From the NCBI GenBank assembly GCA_965221635.1, contig OZ244902.1, positions 2,666,001 through 2,730,000 on the forward strand: a stretch of DNA of 64,000 bases, read 5' to 3'. Position 1 is the first letter of the stretch. Each line of letters begins with the position of its first letter. Source of the DNA: JAAXHB01 sp965221635. GTDB taxonomy: Bacteria > Actinomycetota > Acidimicrobiia > Acidimicrobiales > Aldehydirespiratoraceae. The notes beneath the pieces are model-generated. The model was not told the origin of the DNA, did not search any database, and saw only the letters and a list, made by a program, of their open reading frames with translations. Of the stretch, positions 25,669 through 34,638 are shown piece by piece. A program made the position numbers and the translations under genes.

Positions 25669-26487
25669 ATGGCCTGGGGTTGTAGCTTCGCGTTTGTGGG
25701 GCCTTCGGGAATTGACCTTGATCGGGTGCCTGCGCATGTGGCTTGCGTGATGGACGGCAACGGCCGCTGGGCACAGGCGCAGGGGCTGCCCCGAACCGAA
25801 GGCCACCGCGCAGGCGAGGAGGCACTGTTCGACGTGGTGGAAGGCGCCCTCGAGATCGGGTTGCCCTGGCTCAGCGTTTACGCCTTCAGCACCGAGAACT
25901 GGCGACGCCCCCCGCACGAGGTGCGCTTTCTGTTGGACTTCAACGAGGACATCCTGCTGCGGCGCCGCGACGAACTCCACGAACGCGGGGTGCGCATCCG
26001 CTTCATCGGCCGCCGAGACCGCAAAGTTCCAAAGAGGCTCATCAGGCGCATGAACGACGCCGAGGAACTCACCCGCGCCAACCGTGCCATGACCCTGGTG
26101 ATCGCGTTCAACTACGGCGGACGCGCCGAGATAGTGGACGCGGTTCGAGAGGTGATCGCCTCGGGGATACGTCCCGAGCGTGTCACCGAGCGCACAATCG
26201 CCCGCCGCCTCTACGACCCCGAAATGCCCGACCCCGATCTGATGATCCGCACCTCGGGCGAGAGCCGAACGTCGAACTTCCTGTTGTGGGAACTCGCCTA
26301 CAGCGAGTTGTACTTCACGCCGACACCCTGGCCGGACTTCCGGCGCGAGCACCTGTTCGAAGCGATAAGCGCCTACCAGAACCGGGATCGTCGTTTCGGT
26401 GGCGTCGCCCATCCCGACGCCGCCCAGCAGGACACAGCGCAGCCCGAAGCCACAGAGCACCGACCACGCCAGAGCGCCCGGCCGTGA
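25669..26487 (+). CDS. uppS: Isoprenyl transferase (undecaprenyl/polyprenyl diphosphate synthase family)
   Basis: 272 aa cis-prenyltransferase that builds the lipid carrier for cell-wall synthesis. Signatures: HVACVMDGNGRWAQAQGLPRTEGHRAG (catalytic Asp and diphosphate binding), YAFSTENWRRP, NYGGRAEI, and DPDLMIRTSGESRTSNFLLWELAYSELYF. The C-terminal 30 residues are a Gln/Ala/Pro-rich tail. The ATG at 25669 has G-rich sequence upstream; a GTG at 25696, 7 nt after a TAGCTT box, is a credible alternative start that would allow separate leaderless transcription. Confidence 0.95.
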   Translation: MAWGCSFAFVGPSGIDLDRVPAHVACVMDGNGRWAQAQGLPRTEGHRAGEEALFDVVEGALEIGLPWLSVYAFSTENWRRPPHEVRFLLDFNEDILLRRRDELHERGVRIRFIGRRDRKVPKRLIRRMNDAEELTRANRAMTLVIAFNYGGRAEIVDAVREVIASGIRPERVTERTIARRLYDPEMPDPDLMIRTSGESRTSNFLLWELAYSELYFTPTPWPDFRREHLFEAISAYQNRDRRFGGVAHPDAAQQDTAQPEATEHRPRQSARP

Positions 26488-26581
26488 CCGTGCGGCCGGC
26501 GCCCCGCGATCGCTCCCCGGCTGCCAAGTCACCATTGGGCGCCCCGCCAAGGGCCCCCACAACCCTGCGAGCGCGACAAGG

Positions 26582-27301
26582 ATGAGCCTCTACCGCGACG
26601 AGGCGGTGGTGTTGCGCACCTGGAAGCTTGGCGAGGCCGACCGCATCGTGAGCCTGCACACACGCACCTTCGGCAAGGTGCGGGGCGTGGCCAAGGGCAT
26701 TCGGCGCACCAAATCAAAGTTCGGGGCCCGGCTCGAACCGGCGGCACTGGTGTCGGTGCAGCTTTACCGGGGTCGGGGCGATCTCGACACGGTCACCCAG
26801 GCGGCAACCATTCAACGTTTCACACGGCTGCGTGACGACCCCGAACGGTTCGCACGCGCCTCGGCCATGCTCGAAGCCGTCGATTCGGTGTCACCCGAAC
26901 GCGAACCCGACAATGAGCGCTTCACGATGCTCGCCCGGGCGCTGCTCACCGTGAACCAGAACGCCAACCCTCTGGTGCTGGCCGGGTTCTTCCTGAAACT
27001 TCTGGCCCACGAAGGGGTGGGACTCGAAGTGGACGGCTGCGTCGGCTGCGGCGCCGACACCCAAATCGACTTCGTGGACACGCGCCAAGGCGGTGTGTTC
27101 TGCCGGCAGTGCCGCCGAGGGCGCCCGCTGAGCCAGGAGGCGCTCACGTTGATGCGCATGATGCTCGGCGGCGCGCTCGGCCAGGCCCTTCACAGGCCCA
27201 TCGACACCGCCGGTCAGGAGGTTCACGCCGTGGCGGTGGACGCCATGCAGGCACACCTCGAGCGCCGCCTCCGCTCGATTTCGGTTATGGGTCACACCTA
27301 G
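26582..27301 (+). CDS. recO: DNA repair protein RecO
   Basis: 239 aa. It promotes RecA loading and strand annealing in the RecFOR pathway. The N-terminal OB fold starts SLYRDEAVVLRTWKLGEADRIVSLHTRTFGKVRGVAKGIRRTKSKFGARLEP, the C-terminal helical part carries a zinc site with two CxxC pairs (DGCVGCGAD and VFCRQCRRG). The start is the ATG just before SLYRDE; upstream reading frame is low complexity and not family-like. It follows uppS by 94 bp. Confidence 0.95.
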   Translation: MSLYRDEAVVLRTWKLGEADRIVSLHTRTFGKVRGVAKGIRRTKSKFGARLEPAALVSVQLYRGRGDLDTVTQAATIQRFTRLRDDPERFARASAMLEAVDSVSPEREPDNERFTMLARALLTVNQNANPLVLAGFFLKLLAHEGVGLEVDGCVGCGADTQIDFVDTRQGGVFCRQCRRGRPLSQEALTLMRMMLGGALGQALHRPIDTAGQEVHAVAVDAMQAHLERRLRSISVMGHT

Positions 27302-27306
27302 GGCAT

Positions 27307-27312
27307 TACCCT
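27307..27312 (+). promoter_or_regulatory. -10 element TACCCT, leaderless promoter of glyS
   Basis: Seven nt separate TACCCT from the ATG of the glycyl-tRNA synthetase gene. It overlaps the end of recO closely, so glyS has its own start. Confidence 0.5.
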
Positions 27313-27319
27313 GCCCGCG

Positions 27320-28696
27320 ATGACCGCGGCCCCCGAAACCTCCGACGCCCCGTCCGACGCTCCGAGCGCCGACTCCACGCCTTCGCCCCCCGATTCGGGG
27401 CTGTTCGACAAGGTGGTGAACCTGGCCAAACGGCGGGGTTTCGTGTTTCAGTCCGCTGAGATCTACGGCGGGTTTCGCTCCGCCTACGACTACGGCCCAC
27501 TCGGGGTGCTGCTGTTGCGCAACGTGAAGGAGCAGTGGTGGCGGTCGATGGTGCAACTACGCCACGACGTGGTCGGGCTCGACGCTTCGATCCTGTCGCC
27601 ACCTGCGGTGTGGGAGGCGTCGGGACATCTCGCCAACTTCACCGACCCCATGTCGGACTGTCGGGCGTGCGGCACCCGGCACCGCACCGACAAGCTCGAC
27701 GACCCCGACCTGTGCCCCGATTGCGGCCGACGTGGCACACTCACCGAGGCTCGCCAGTTCAACCTGATGTTCTCCACCCATGCGGGCCCGGTGGCCGATT
27801 CGGCGGCGCAAGTGTTCTTGCGTCCCGAAACCGCGCAGGGCATGTTCGTGAACTTCTTGAACGTGTTGCAAACCTCCCGCAAGCGCCCACCGTTCGGAAT
27901 CGCACAAATCGGCAAGTCGTTCCGCAACGAGATCACGCCGGGCAACTTCGTGTTCCGCACCCGCGAGTTCGAGCAAATGGAGATGGAGTTCTTCGTGCCC
28001 CCCGACGACGCACCCGAGTGGTTTCGGTACTGGTGCGACACCCGCATGCAGTGGTACCGCGACCTGGGCATCGCGGATTCGTTGTTGCGTCTGCGCGACC
28101 ACGACGCGGATGAGCTCAGTCACTACTCGTCGGCCACCGCGGATGTGGAGTTTCGGTTCCCTTGGGGTTGGGACGAGCTAGAGGGCATAGCCAACCGCGG
28201 CGACTACGACCTGCGCTGTCACTCCGAGCACTCCGGCGAACGCCTCGAGTACTTCGACCCAACGTCACAGCAGCACTACACCCCACACGTGATCGAACCC
28301 GCCGCGGGCGCCACCCGCACAGCGATGGCGTTCCTGATGGCCGCCTATCACACCGAAACCGTCAGAGACTCCGAGCGCACCGTGTTGCGTTTGCATCACC
28401 GCCTTGCCCCGTACCGGGTGGCGGTGCTTCCCCTGTCACGCAAGGAACAACTGCGCGCGCCGGCGCTGGAGGTGTTCGACATGCTCAAAGGGCACTGGAG
28501 CTGCGACTACGACGAAACTCAGGCCATCGGTCGTCGCTACCGCCGCCAGGACGAGATCGGCACCCCGCTGTGTGTGACGGTGGATTTTGACACCCTCGAC
28601 GACAAGGCCGTGACCGTGCGCGACCGTGACACGATGAGCCAGGATCGGGTGTCCATCGACCGCCTGGTTGGGCACCTCTCTGAGCGGCTGCAGTAG
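27320..28696 (+). CDS. glyS: Glycyl-tRNA synthetase (alpha2 type)
   Basis: 458 aa, class II synthetase of the single-chain dimeric type used by actinobacteria. Features: KRRGFVFQSAEIYGG-GFRSAYDYGPLG (motif around the Gly/ATP pocket), a zinc-like insertion with two CxxC pairs (DCRACGTRH and LCPDCGRRG), motif 2 SFRNEITPGNFVFRTREFEQMEMEFF, and the C-terminal anticodon domain from about residue 355 (APYRVAVLPLSRK). An N-terminal Ala/Pro/Ser-rich extension of about 25 residues is dispensable-looking. Probably leaderless. Confidence 0.96.
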   Translation: MTAAPETSDAPSDAPSADSTPSPPDSGLFDKVVNLAKRRGFVFQSAEIYGGFRSAYDYGPLGVLLLRNVKEQWWRSMVQLRHDVVGLDASILSPPAVWEASGHLANFTDPMSDCRACGTRHRTDKLDDPDLCPDCGRRGTLTEARQFNLMFSTHAGPVADSAAQVFLRPETAQGMFVNFLNVLQTSRKRPPFGIAQIGKSFRNEITPGNFVFRTREFEQMEMEFFVPPDDAPEWFRYWCDTRMQWYRDLGIADSLLRLRDHDADELSHYSSATADVEFRFPWGWDELEGIANRGDYDLRCHSEHSGERLEYFDPTSQQHYTPHVIEPAAGATRTAMAFLMAAYHTETVRDSERTVLRLHHRLAPYRVAVLPLSRKEQLRAPALEVFDMLKGHWSCDYDETQAIGRRYRRQDEIGTPLCVTVDFDTLDDKAVTVRDRDTMSQDRVSIDRLVGHLSERLQ

Positions 28697-28775
28697 CGGC
28701 GCCGCGGCGCAAGGGCCGAGGTGATCGGCCACCACCTGCGTTAGGCGTCATCCGAAGACCACGCAGGGGCGGTGG

Positions 28776-28781
28776 TAGCTT
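28776..28781 (+). promoter_or_regulatory. -10 element TAGCTT, leaderless promoter of dnaG
   Basis: TAGCTT ends 8 nt before the ATG of the primase gene; no ribosome-binding site can fit. Confidence 0.5.
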
Positions 28782-28789
28782 CCGCCGCG

Positions 28790-30709
28790 ATGGGGATTGT
28801 CGCCGAGGACGTGGCTCGTGTTCGTGCCGCGTCGGACATTGTTGCGATCGTCGGCGAGCACACCGAGATCAAGCGAGTGGGCCGACAGTGGGTGGCGCGC
28901 TGCCCCTTGCACGGCGAACGCACACCGTCGTTTTCTGTGTCGGCACAAAAGGGTGTCTTCTACTGCTTCGGGTGTCAGCGCAGCGGTGACGTGTTCACCT
29001 TCGTGCAGGAGATCGACGGCGTGGACTTCGTGGGCGCGGTGGAGAGCCTCGCCCGCAAGGCCGGCATTCAGCTTCGCTACACCCGACAAGACGAGGGCCG
29101 CTCACGCCGTCGGCGGCAACTGTTGATCGAAGCGGTCGGCAAGGCCCGCGACTTCTACCACCGGCGTCTGCTCAAAGCCTCCGACGCCGGCCCGGCTCGT
29201 GCCTACCTGCGAGAACGCGGCTACGACGGGGCCACGGTGCGCAAGTTCAAGATCGGCTGGGCGCCCGCTGGTTGGGACAACCTCGCAGCCCACCTGAAGC
29301 TCAACGAAGCCGACCTGCGCCAATCCGGGCTGGGATACGTGAACAGGGCCCACCGCCAACAGGACTTCTTCCGGGAGCGGATCATGTTCCCGATTTGTGA
29401 CGAGCGGGGCGACCCGGTGGGTTTCGGTGGCAGGGTGATGCCCGGCGCCGACGGCCCCAAGTACCTGAACACGTCATCTGACGCGTTGACCTATGACAAG
29501 AGCAAGGTGCTTTACGGCTTGCACGAGCACCGCGAACAGATCGTGCGCGCCGCGGAGGCGGTGGTGTGCGAGGGCTACACCGACGTGATCGGATGCACCA
29601 CCGCCGGAATCGACCGAGCGGTGGCAACGTGCGGCACCGCGCTCACCGACCAGCACGTTCGGCTACTGAAGCGCTTCTCGGCCAACAGGCTGATCCTGGC
29701 GTTCGATGCCGACGCCGCTGGGGGCGCGGCAGCCGAGCGGGTGTACGCCTGGGAGCGCGAGCAGGAGATCGAGGTGAACGTTGCCGACCTGCCCGAGGGT
29801 GCCGATCCGGGAGACCTGGCCCGCAACGATCCAAAGGCGCTGCGCCGCGCAATTGCCAATGCCATCCCCATGCTGAGCTTCCGTGTGGACCGAACCCTGG
29901 GCCGTCACCACATGAGCACACTTGAAAGCAGAACGAAAGCCGCCGAGCAGGCTGCCGCGATAATCGCCGAGCATCCCAGTCAGTTCCTTCGAGACCAGTA
30001 CCTGGCGCAGGTGGCCGACCGCTGCCAGGTGCACCTCGACGACTTGCGGCAGGCCGCTCACAGGCACGCCGCGGGTCCCGGGCGCCGCACCGGTGGCCGG
30101 TTGCGCAACCCCGTTGAGGCCACGCGCGCCAACCCTGTCGCCCAGCGGCTCACTCCCGAGGACGAAGCGCTGAGGCTGGTAATCCATCAACCCGAGAGGG
30201 TGCAGGGATCATTGCACCCCACGCTGTTCGCTGATCCGTTGCGTCGCGAGGCGTACGAAGCCCTGATCGGCACCGAATCGGTGATCGAAGCCACCGAAAT
30301 GGTGTCCGAACAGGCCGCCTGGCTGTTGCACCGCCTGGCTGTTGATCCCGGATCCGCCGAGGTGGACGACGTGCTGGCAGGCATCGCCCGGCTCGCCATC
30401 GGCCGGGTCACCAACGAGTTGCGTCGTGGTTTGCGTGCCGGCGACAGCCAGGAGCTGAAACGGCAATATTCGCAGGCGATCACCTGGCTGGCGCTCAACA
30501 CCGAGAGGCTCAACGACAGCCTCACCCGCTCCACAGCGCTGGGCGAGGTGATCCCGTGGCTCATCGAACACGCCACCCGCAGCGAGTCCGAGGCCGCCTC
30601 CGATGCGACAGGCGTCGGCGGAGGCCAAGATGCCGACCACGCTCCCCAGGCAATTGCCGCGCAACAGGAGGTGGAACCTTCCGCCGACGAACCTGCCGCG
30701 CCCCGCTAA
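28790..30709 (+). CDS. dnaG: DNA primase
   Basis: 639 aa. The ATG (MGIVAEDVARVRAASDIVAIVGEH) is 8 nt after TAGCTT. The CHC2 zinc finger (CPLHGERTPSFSVSAQKG, then YCFGCQRSGDVFTF) occupies residues about 40-70, the catalytic core follows with YDKSKVLYGLHEH, the TOPRIM glutamate in VVCEGYTDVIG and the metal-binding AFDADAAG, and the C-terminal third is the helicase-binding region. It synthesises RNA primers at the replication fork. The end is rich in Ala/Gln/Glu/Pro. Confidence 0.97.
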   Translation: MGIVAEDVARVRAASDIVAIVGEHTEIKRVGRQWVARCPLHGERTPSFSVSAQKGVFYCFGCQRSGDVFTFVQEIDGVDFVGAVESLARKAGIQLRYTRQDEGRSRRRRQLLIEAVGKARDFYHRRLLKASDAGPARAYLRERGYDGATVRKFKIGWAPAGWDNLAAHLKLNEADLRQSGLGYVNRAHRQQDFFRERIMFPICDERGDPVGFGGRVMPGADGPKYLNTSSDALTYDKSKVLYGLHEHREQIVRAAEAVVCEGYTDVIGCTTAGIDRAVATCGTALTDQHVRLLKRFSANRLILAFDADAAGGAAAERVYAWEREQEIEVNVADLPEGADPGDLARNDPKALRRAIANAIPMLSFRVDRTLGRHHMSTLESRTKAAEQAAAIIAEHPSQFLRDQYLAQVADRCQVHLDDLRQAAHRHAAGPGRRTGGRLRNPVEATRANPVAQRLTPEDEALRLVIHQPERVQGSLHPTLFADPLRREAYEALIGTESVIEATEMVSEQAAWLLHRLAVDPGSAEVDDVLAGIARLAIGRVTNELRRGLRAGDSQELKRQYSQAITWLALNTERLNDSLTRSTALGEVIPWLIEHATRSESEAASDATGVGGGQDADHAPQAIAAQQEVEPSADEPAAPR

Positions 30710-30784
30710 GGGCAATCGGAGCCGCACCCGCACCCAAGAGGCGAAGGTGATCTCAATCCGGGCGGTGTTATCGTGGAGGGCCGA

Positions 30785-30857
30785 TCCGGGGTAGCTCAAC
30801 CGGCAGAGCAAGCGGCTGTTAACCGCTAGGTTGTGGGTTCGAGTCCCACCCCCGGAG
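30785..30857 (+). tRNA. tRNA-Asn (GTT)
   Basis: Acceptor TCCGGGG/CCCCGGA, anticodon stem AGCGG/CCGCT with loop CTGTTAA (anticodon GTT), T-loop TTCGAGT, discriminator G; CCA is not encoded. A TATCGT -10 box (30769-30774) lies 10 nt upstream. Confidence 0.95.
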
Positions 30858-31008
30858 CTTCACGCCCTCCCGACTTTGCAGGGCTGGCAGGTCGAACTGT
30901 CCACACAGGCGGTCGAGCAGGTGTCTCGCTACGCAGAGGCAGTCTGCAACCGGCCTCGTGCCCGTTTGCACCACCGCCGTGACGGCACCGGCGCTGTAGC
31001 GTCAGGGC

Positions 31009-31081
<73 letters not shown>

Positions 31082-31118
31082 CCGCGCTCTGCCGGAAATC
31101 GACAGCTCAGGAGAACCG

Positions 31119-32273
31119 GTGGATCTGAACTGGAGCGCCGAACAACAGGCACTGCGAGCCGAGTTGCGCCGCTGGATGGAGCGCAACCTGGCCGAATGGC
31201 GCGAAGAGATCGGAGGCAGCGAGCTTTCCGGTGACACCGAGGCCGGGGTGGCGCAGCAACTGCTGTGGGAGCAGCGGCTGCATCAGGATCGATGGTCGGT
31301 GGTGGCGTGGCCCGCCGATTACGGCGGCAGGGACGCAACCCTTTGGGAGTGGCTGATCTTCGAGGACGAGTACTGGCGCGCCGGGGCCCCCCAGCGGGTA
31401 ACCCAAAACGGCATCCAGATACTGGCGCCGTCTGTGTTCGAGCACGGAACCGACACCCAGCGTGATCACATCCTGCCGCGCATGGCCGCTGCGCAGGACC
31501 TGTGGTGTCAAGGCTGGTCCGAGCCCGACGCGGGCAGCGACCTCGCCGGGGTGTCCAGCAGGGCCGAGCCGGTGGACGGAGGCTGGGTGATCAACGGCCA
31601 AAAGACGTGGACCACACGCGGCGCGTTCTGCTCACACCTGTTCGGCTTGTTTCGTTCGGATCCGTCAGCCACCCGGCATCGCGGGCTCACCTACCTGCTG
31701 GTGCCGTTGAGCCTCGACGGCATCACGGTGAGAGGCTTCGGACGCCTCGACGGCGACCCCGGCTTCGCCGAGGTGTTCTTCGACGACGTGTTCCTGCCCG
31801 ACGACGCCATCCATGGCGGGGTGGTGCTCGGCGAGCCGGACCAGGGCTGGCGAGTGGCCGTGTCCGCGGCAGGCACCGAACGAGGGCTGCTGCGCTCACC
31901 GGGACGTTTCCTGGCGACCGCTGCGCGCCTGGTGGACTTGTGCCAACAATGCGACGCCGACCAGACCTTGCGCCGCCGCGCCGCCGGCGCCTGGATGAAG
32001 GCCGAGGCGTACCGGCTGCAAACACTGCAGACGATCACCACGCTCACAGAGGGCGGGTCGATCGGCTCCGAGGCCAGCCTCACAAAGGTTTGGTGGTCCG
32101 AGCTCGACATCGAACTGCACGACCTGGCCCTTGACCTTCTGGGCGCCCAGGGCGAGGTTGAGGGGCCGTGGAGCAAGGGCTATCAGTTCTCGCTGTCGGG
32201 GCCGATCTACGCGGGCACCAACGAAATCCAGCGCAACATCGTTGCCGAGCGAGTGTTGGGACTGCCGCGTTGA
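31119..32273 (+). CDS. Acyl-CoA dehydrogenase, large/catalytic partner
   Basis: 384 aa from a GTG 5 nt after AGGAG. Marks: WPADYGGRDATLWEWLIFEDEY, GWSEPDAGSDLAG and WVINGQKTWTTRG for flavin binding, VFFDDVFLPDDA, and the C-terminal PIYAGTNEIQRNIVAERVLGLPR. It is coupled by a TTGA overlap to a second, shorter dehydrogenase. Such pairs form alpha2-beta2 enzymes in actinobacterial steroid side-chain or branched acyl-CoA degradation (FadE28/29-like ChsE enzymes are the model). The actual substrate is not known. Confidence 0.9.
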   Translation: MDLNWSAEQQALRAELRRWMERNLAEWREEIGGSELSGDTEAGVAQQLLWEQRLHQDRWSVVAWPADYGGRDATLWEWLIFEDEYWRAGAPQRVTQNGIQILAPSVFEHGTDTQRDHILPRMAAAQDLWCQGWSEPDAGSDLAGVSSRAEPVDGGWVINGQKTWTTRGAFCSHLFGLFRSDPSATRHRGLTYLLVPLSLDGITVRGFGRLDGDPGFAEVFFDDVFLPDDAIHGGVVLGEPDQGWRVAVSAAGTERGLLRSPGRFLATAARLVDLCQQCDADQTLRRRAAGAWMKAEAYRLQTLQTITTLTEGGSIGSEASLTKVWWSELDIELHDLALDLLGAQGEVEGPWSKGYQFSLSGPIYAGTNEIQRNIVAERVLGLPR

Positions 32274-33256
32274 AGTTCGGACTCAACGAAGACCAGCACG
32301 GGTTTCGCGACGCGGCACGCGAACTGCTGCAGCGCTTGTGCCCCCCGTCGGTGGTGCGAGCGGCGTGGGAAGTTCCGCCCGACGCTGCCATCTGGACCGC
32401 ACTGGCCGAAATGGGCGTGATGGACGTGCTGGTGCCTGCGAGCAACGGCGGCCTCGGGCTCGACGAGACCTACCTGGTGCCGGTTCTGGTGGAAGCAGGC
32501 GCAGTGGCGCTGCCACACCCGTTGGCCGTGACCTCCCTGGTGGCAGCTCCGCTCGGAGTGGCCGGCGGTGACGACGACACGCCACCGGTGATCGCCACCA
32601 ACCTGGGCGGGCCCCTCGTGGCGTCGGCCGACTTCGCCGACCTGTTCCTGCTGGTCAACCCGTCAGAAGCGCCTCCGGGGGCCGCCATCGAGATTCGGGC
32701 GTTTGATCGGTCGCACGTGCAGCTCGCCCACGTCGACACCACCGACGGCTCCAGGCGGTGTGCCAGAGTGACACCGATCGGCCCGGGCACGCCGGTCACC
32801 GACGACCCCCGCCAGGTGGGCGCCGCCTTCGACAGGGGAGTGCTCGGAGCGGCTGCCGAACTGGTGGGGCTGAGCCGCACCATGCTCGAGCTCACCGTGC
32901 AATACGTGACCGCCCGGCACCAGTTCGGCAAACCGATAGGCAGCTTCCAAGCAGTGAAGCACCACCTGGCCAACGCCCGCCTGCAACTCGAATTCGCGGG
33001 CCCGTCGGTGCAGTACGCCGCCTACGCCCTCGCCGGCGGCCTCGGCGACGCCCGGCGGGCAGTGTCGCAAGCCAAATGCCTCGCCGGCACGGCGGCGTCG
33101 GTAACCGGGCGCGCCGCTCTTCAATGCCACGGCGCGATCGGCTACACCGTGGAATCCGACTTGCACCTGTACCTGAAACGGTCATGGGCATTGCACCGAT
33201 CCTGGGGCGACCAGAGCTTCCACACCGACCGGGTGGCCGCATCGATCGGCCTGTGA
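32270..33256 (+). CDS. Acyl-CoA dehydrogenase, small partner
   Basis: 328 aa from a TTG that overlaps the previous stop (TTGA); the frame has no better start and the protein then begins LKFGLNEDQHGFRDAARELLQRLCP. It is a shortened acyl-CoA dehydrogenase: DVLVPASNGGLGLDETYLVPVLVEAGAV, then YVTARHQFGKPIGSFQAVKHHLANA and ALQCHGAIGYTVESDLHLYLKRSW. The C-terminal motif that carries the nucleotide-binding sequence in the large partner is missing. This is the layout of heteromeric dehydrogenases, in which each alpha-beta pair shares one FAD (inference). Confidence 0.87.
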   Translation: MKFGLNEDQHGFRDAARELLQRLCPPSVVRAAWEVPPDAAIWTALAEMGVMDVLVPASNGGLGLDETYLVPVLVEAGAVALPHPLAVTSLVAAPLGVAGGDDDTPPVIATNLGGPLVASADFADLFLLVNPSEAPPGAAIEIRAFDRSHVQLAHVDTTDGSRRCARVTPIGPGTPVTDDPRQVGAAFDRGVLGAAAELVGLSRTMLELTVQYVTARHQFGKPIGSFQAVKHHLANARLQLEFAGPSVQYAAYALAGGLGDARRAVSQAKCLAGTAASVTGRAALQCHGAIGYTVESDLHLYLKRSWALHRSWGDQSFHTDRVAASIGL

Positions 33257-33362
33257 CCGCCGCTTGGCGCGGCACGCTCGTCTGCCGTCCCACATCGACT
33301 ATCCTGTGGCATTACGTAAAACTTGATTCACCCCCGTTGCGGGGCGAGAAAGGCAGGCAACA

Positions 33363-33803
33363 ATGGACAAGGGCGACCTTGTTGAGGATTTCGAGGCGCT
33401 GGATCAAACCGGCAACAGCGTGAAGCTCAGCGGCATGCTGGCCGAGGGGCCTGTGGTGGTGTACTTCTACCCGAAGGCGATGACCGGCGGTTGAACTCGC
33501 CAAAGCTGCCATTTCCGCAACCTGTCCGCCGAGTTCGCTCAGCTCGGCGCCAAGATCGTGGGAATCAGCGCCGATCCGGTGGATCGGCAACTGGAGTTCG
33601 ACGAGGCAAACTCACTCGGGTTTCCTCTGCTCAGTGACCCCCGACGCGAAATAGCCCGTCAGTTCGGGGTGAAGCGGCCTGGTCGGATGCCTTCACGGCG
33701 GGCCACTTTCGTGATCGGCGCCGACGGGGTTGTGATGGAAGTGATCCGCTCGGAGACCAACATGGCTGTCCACGCAGATCGCGCCCTCGAAGCCCTCCGC
33801 TAG
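33363..33803 (+). CDS. PrxQ/Bcp-type peroxiredoxin with in-frame UGA at the peroxidatic position (putative selenoprotein)
   Basis: Read through the TGA at 33492-33494, the frame gives 146 aa: residues 1-43 (DLVEDFEALDQTGNSVKLSG, then VVVYFYPKAMTGG), residue 44 encoded by TGA, then TRQSCHFRNLSAEF and GISADPVDRQLEFDEANSLGFPLLSD to the stop. Homologues have cysteine exactly here (YFYPKAMTxGCTxxSCxFRD), and Cys49 matches the resolving cysteine five residues on. Both sides of the UGA are intact and in one frame, so selenocysteine insertion is the best reading; a lone nonsense mutation is the alternative. It reduces hydroperoxides in the cytoplasm. An AAGG-type ribosome-binding site precedes the ATG. 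Its TAG shares CTAG with the stop of the opposite gene. Confidence 0.82.
33493..33536 (+). promoter_or_regulatory. Weak SECIS-like stem after the peroxiredoxin UGA
   Basis: GAACTCG (beginning inside the UGA) pairs perfectly with CGAGTTC 37 nt on, giving a 7-bp lower stem. The inner hairpin (TGC/GCA around CATTTCC) is weak and its loop has no G, so this element is much less convincing than the one in the thioredoxin gene. Confidence 0.3.
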
Positions 33804-34366
33804 AGGGGGTCGTCGAGCCAGGCTGGGGCTCGGTCGAGTAGGAACTCGCATATGTCGAAGGTTCGGCCGAGGAGTTCGCACACGTTGTCCTCGCCGTTGT
33901 AGATGTGTACCAAAGGCAGGTCCACTCGGCCGGTGATGCTGATGGTGCGTTCGGGCCTGTCCGACACCACGTCGTAGGCCTCAAGCACCGAAACCTGCAG
34001 CGGCAGATGCACACCTCCAAGCGCCGCGAGTTCGGTTGTGAGCACCAGCAGGTCGGGCCCGTCGATCAGCGGCGGAAGCATGAAGCCGAACGACAACGGC
34101 ACCACGATGTTCTCGTCAATGTCCAAGTCGTGCTCGGATCTTGCCAACGCGTCCTCGAAAGCTATGAGAGTGCGTGCATCGGCCTCCAAAGCCATGATCA
34201 TGTTCAAAGGACCACCGCATGCATGCTCGGGATGTAAATCGACCTCCCAAATCTGGCGGTTGGAGTATGTCTCCACTACGTGCCGGTCTTCAAAAATGTG
34301 AAACCCGTGCTCGGAGACGTGGCTCTTGATGTCGGCGATGAATCCGTGAAGGTCGATTGCGGCCAC
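33800..34366 (-). CDS. Hypothetical protein
   Basis: 188 aa from a GTG with GGAGTG upstream. I recognise no family. It has no signal peptide or membrane helix; the sequence is mixed alpha/beta and acidic (WEVDLHPEHACGGPLNMIMALEADARTLIAFEDAL, then ISITGRVDLPLVHIYNGEDNVCELLGRTFDICEFLL). It is tail to tail with the selenoperoxiredoxin gene, the two stop codons sharing the palindrome CTAG, so there is no room for a terminator and the transcripts must overlap. No function is assigned. Confidence 0.7.
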   Translation of the reverse strand: MAAIDLHGFIADIKSHVSEHGFHIFEDRHVVETYSNRQIWEVDLHPEHACGGPLNMIMALEADARTLIAFEDALARSEHDLDIDENIVVPLSFGFMLPPLIDGPDLLVLTTELAALGGVHLPLQVSVLEAYDVVSDRPERTISITGRVDLPLVHIYNGEDNVCELLGRTFDICEFLLDRAPAWLDDPL

Positions 34367-34638
34367 CGTGTTTCACTCCTGTGCGTGTTGTGTGCGTTGC
34401 CCTGAGCTTGCCCGGACACCCCCAAGCGTGCCACAAAGTAGCGGCTTCGGTGCGCATCCAACGGGGGCAAATCCCGCGGCGGCGCTCCATGATCGTTGAG
34501 CGCCGTTGCCGCCGGCTCGATGGACGTGACCCGGCGGCCCGGCACGGGTTGGGGTGTGGGGCGGATGCCGGCGGTGGCACCCGCCCCGGTCGGGGTGATC
34601 CATTGTGAGCGGGGGGTGTGACACACACCCGCAGGTGA

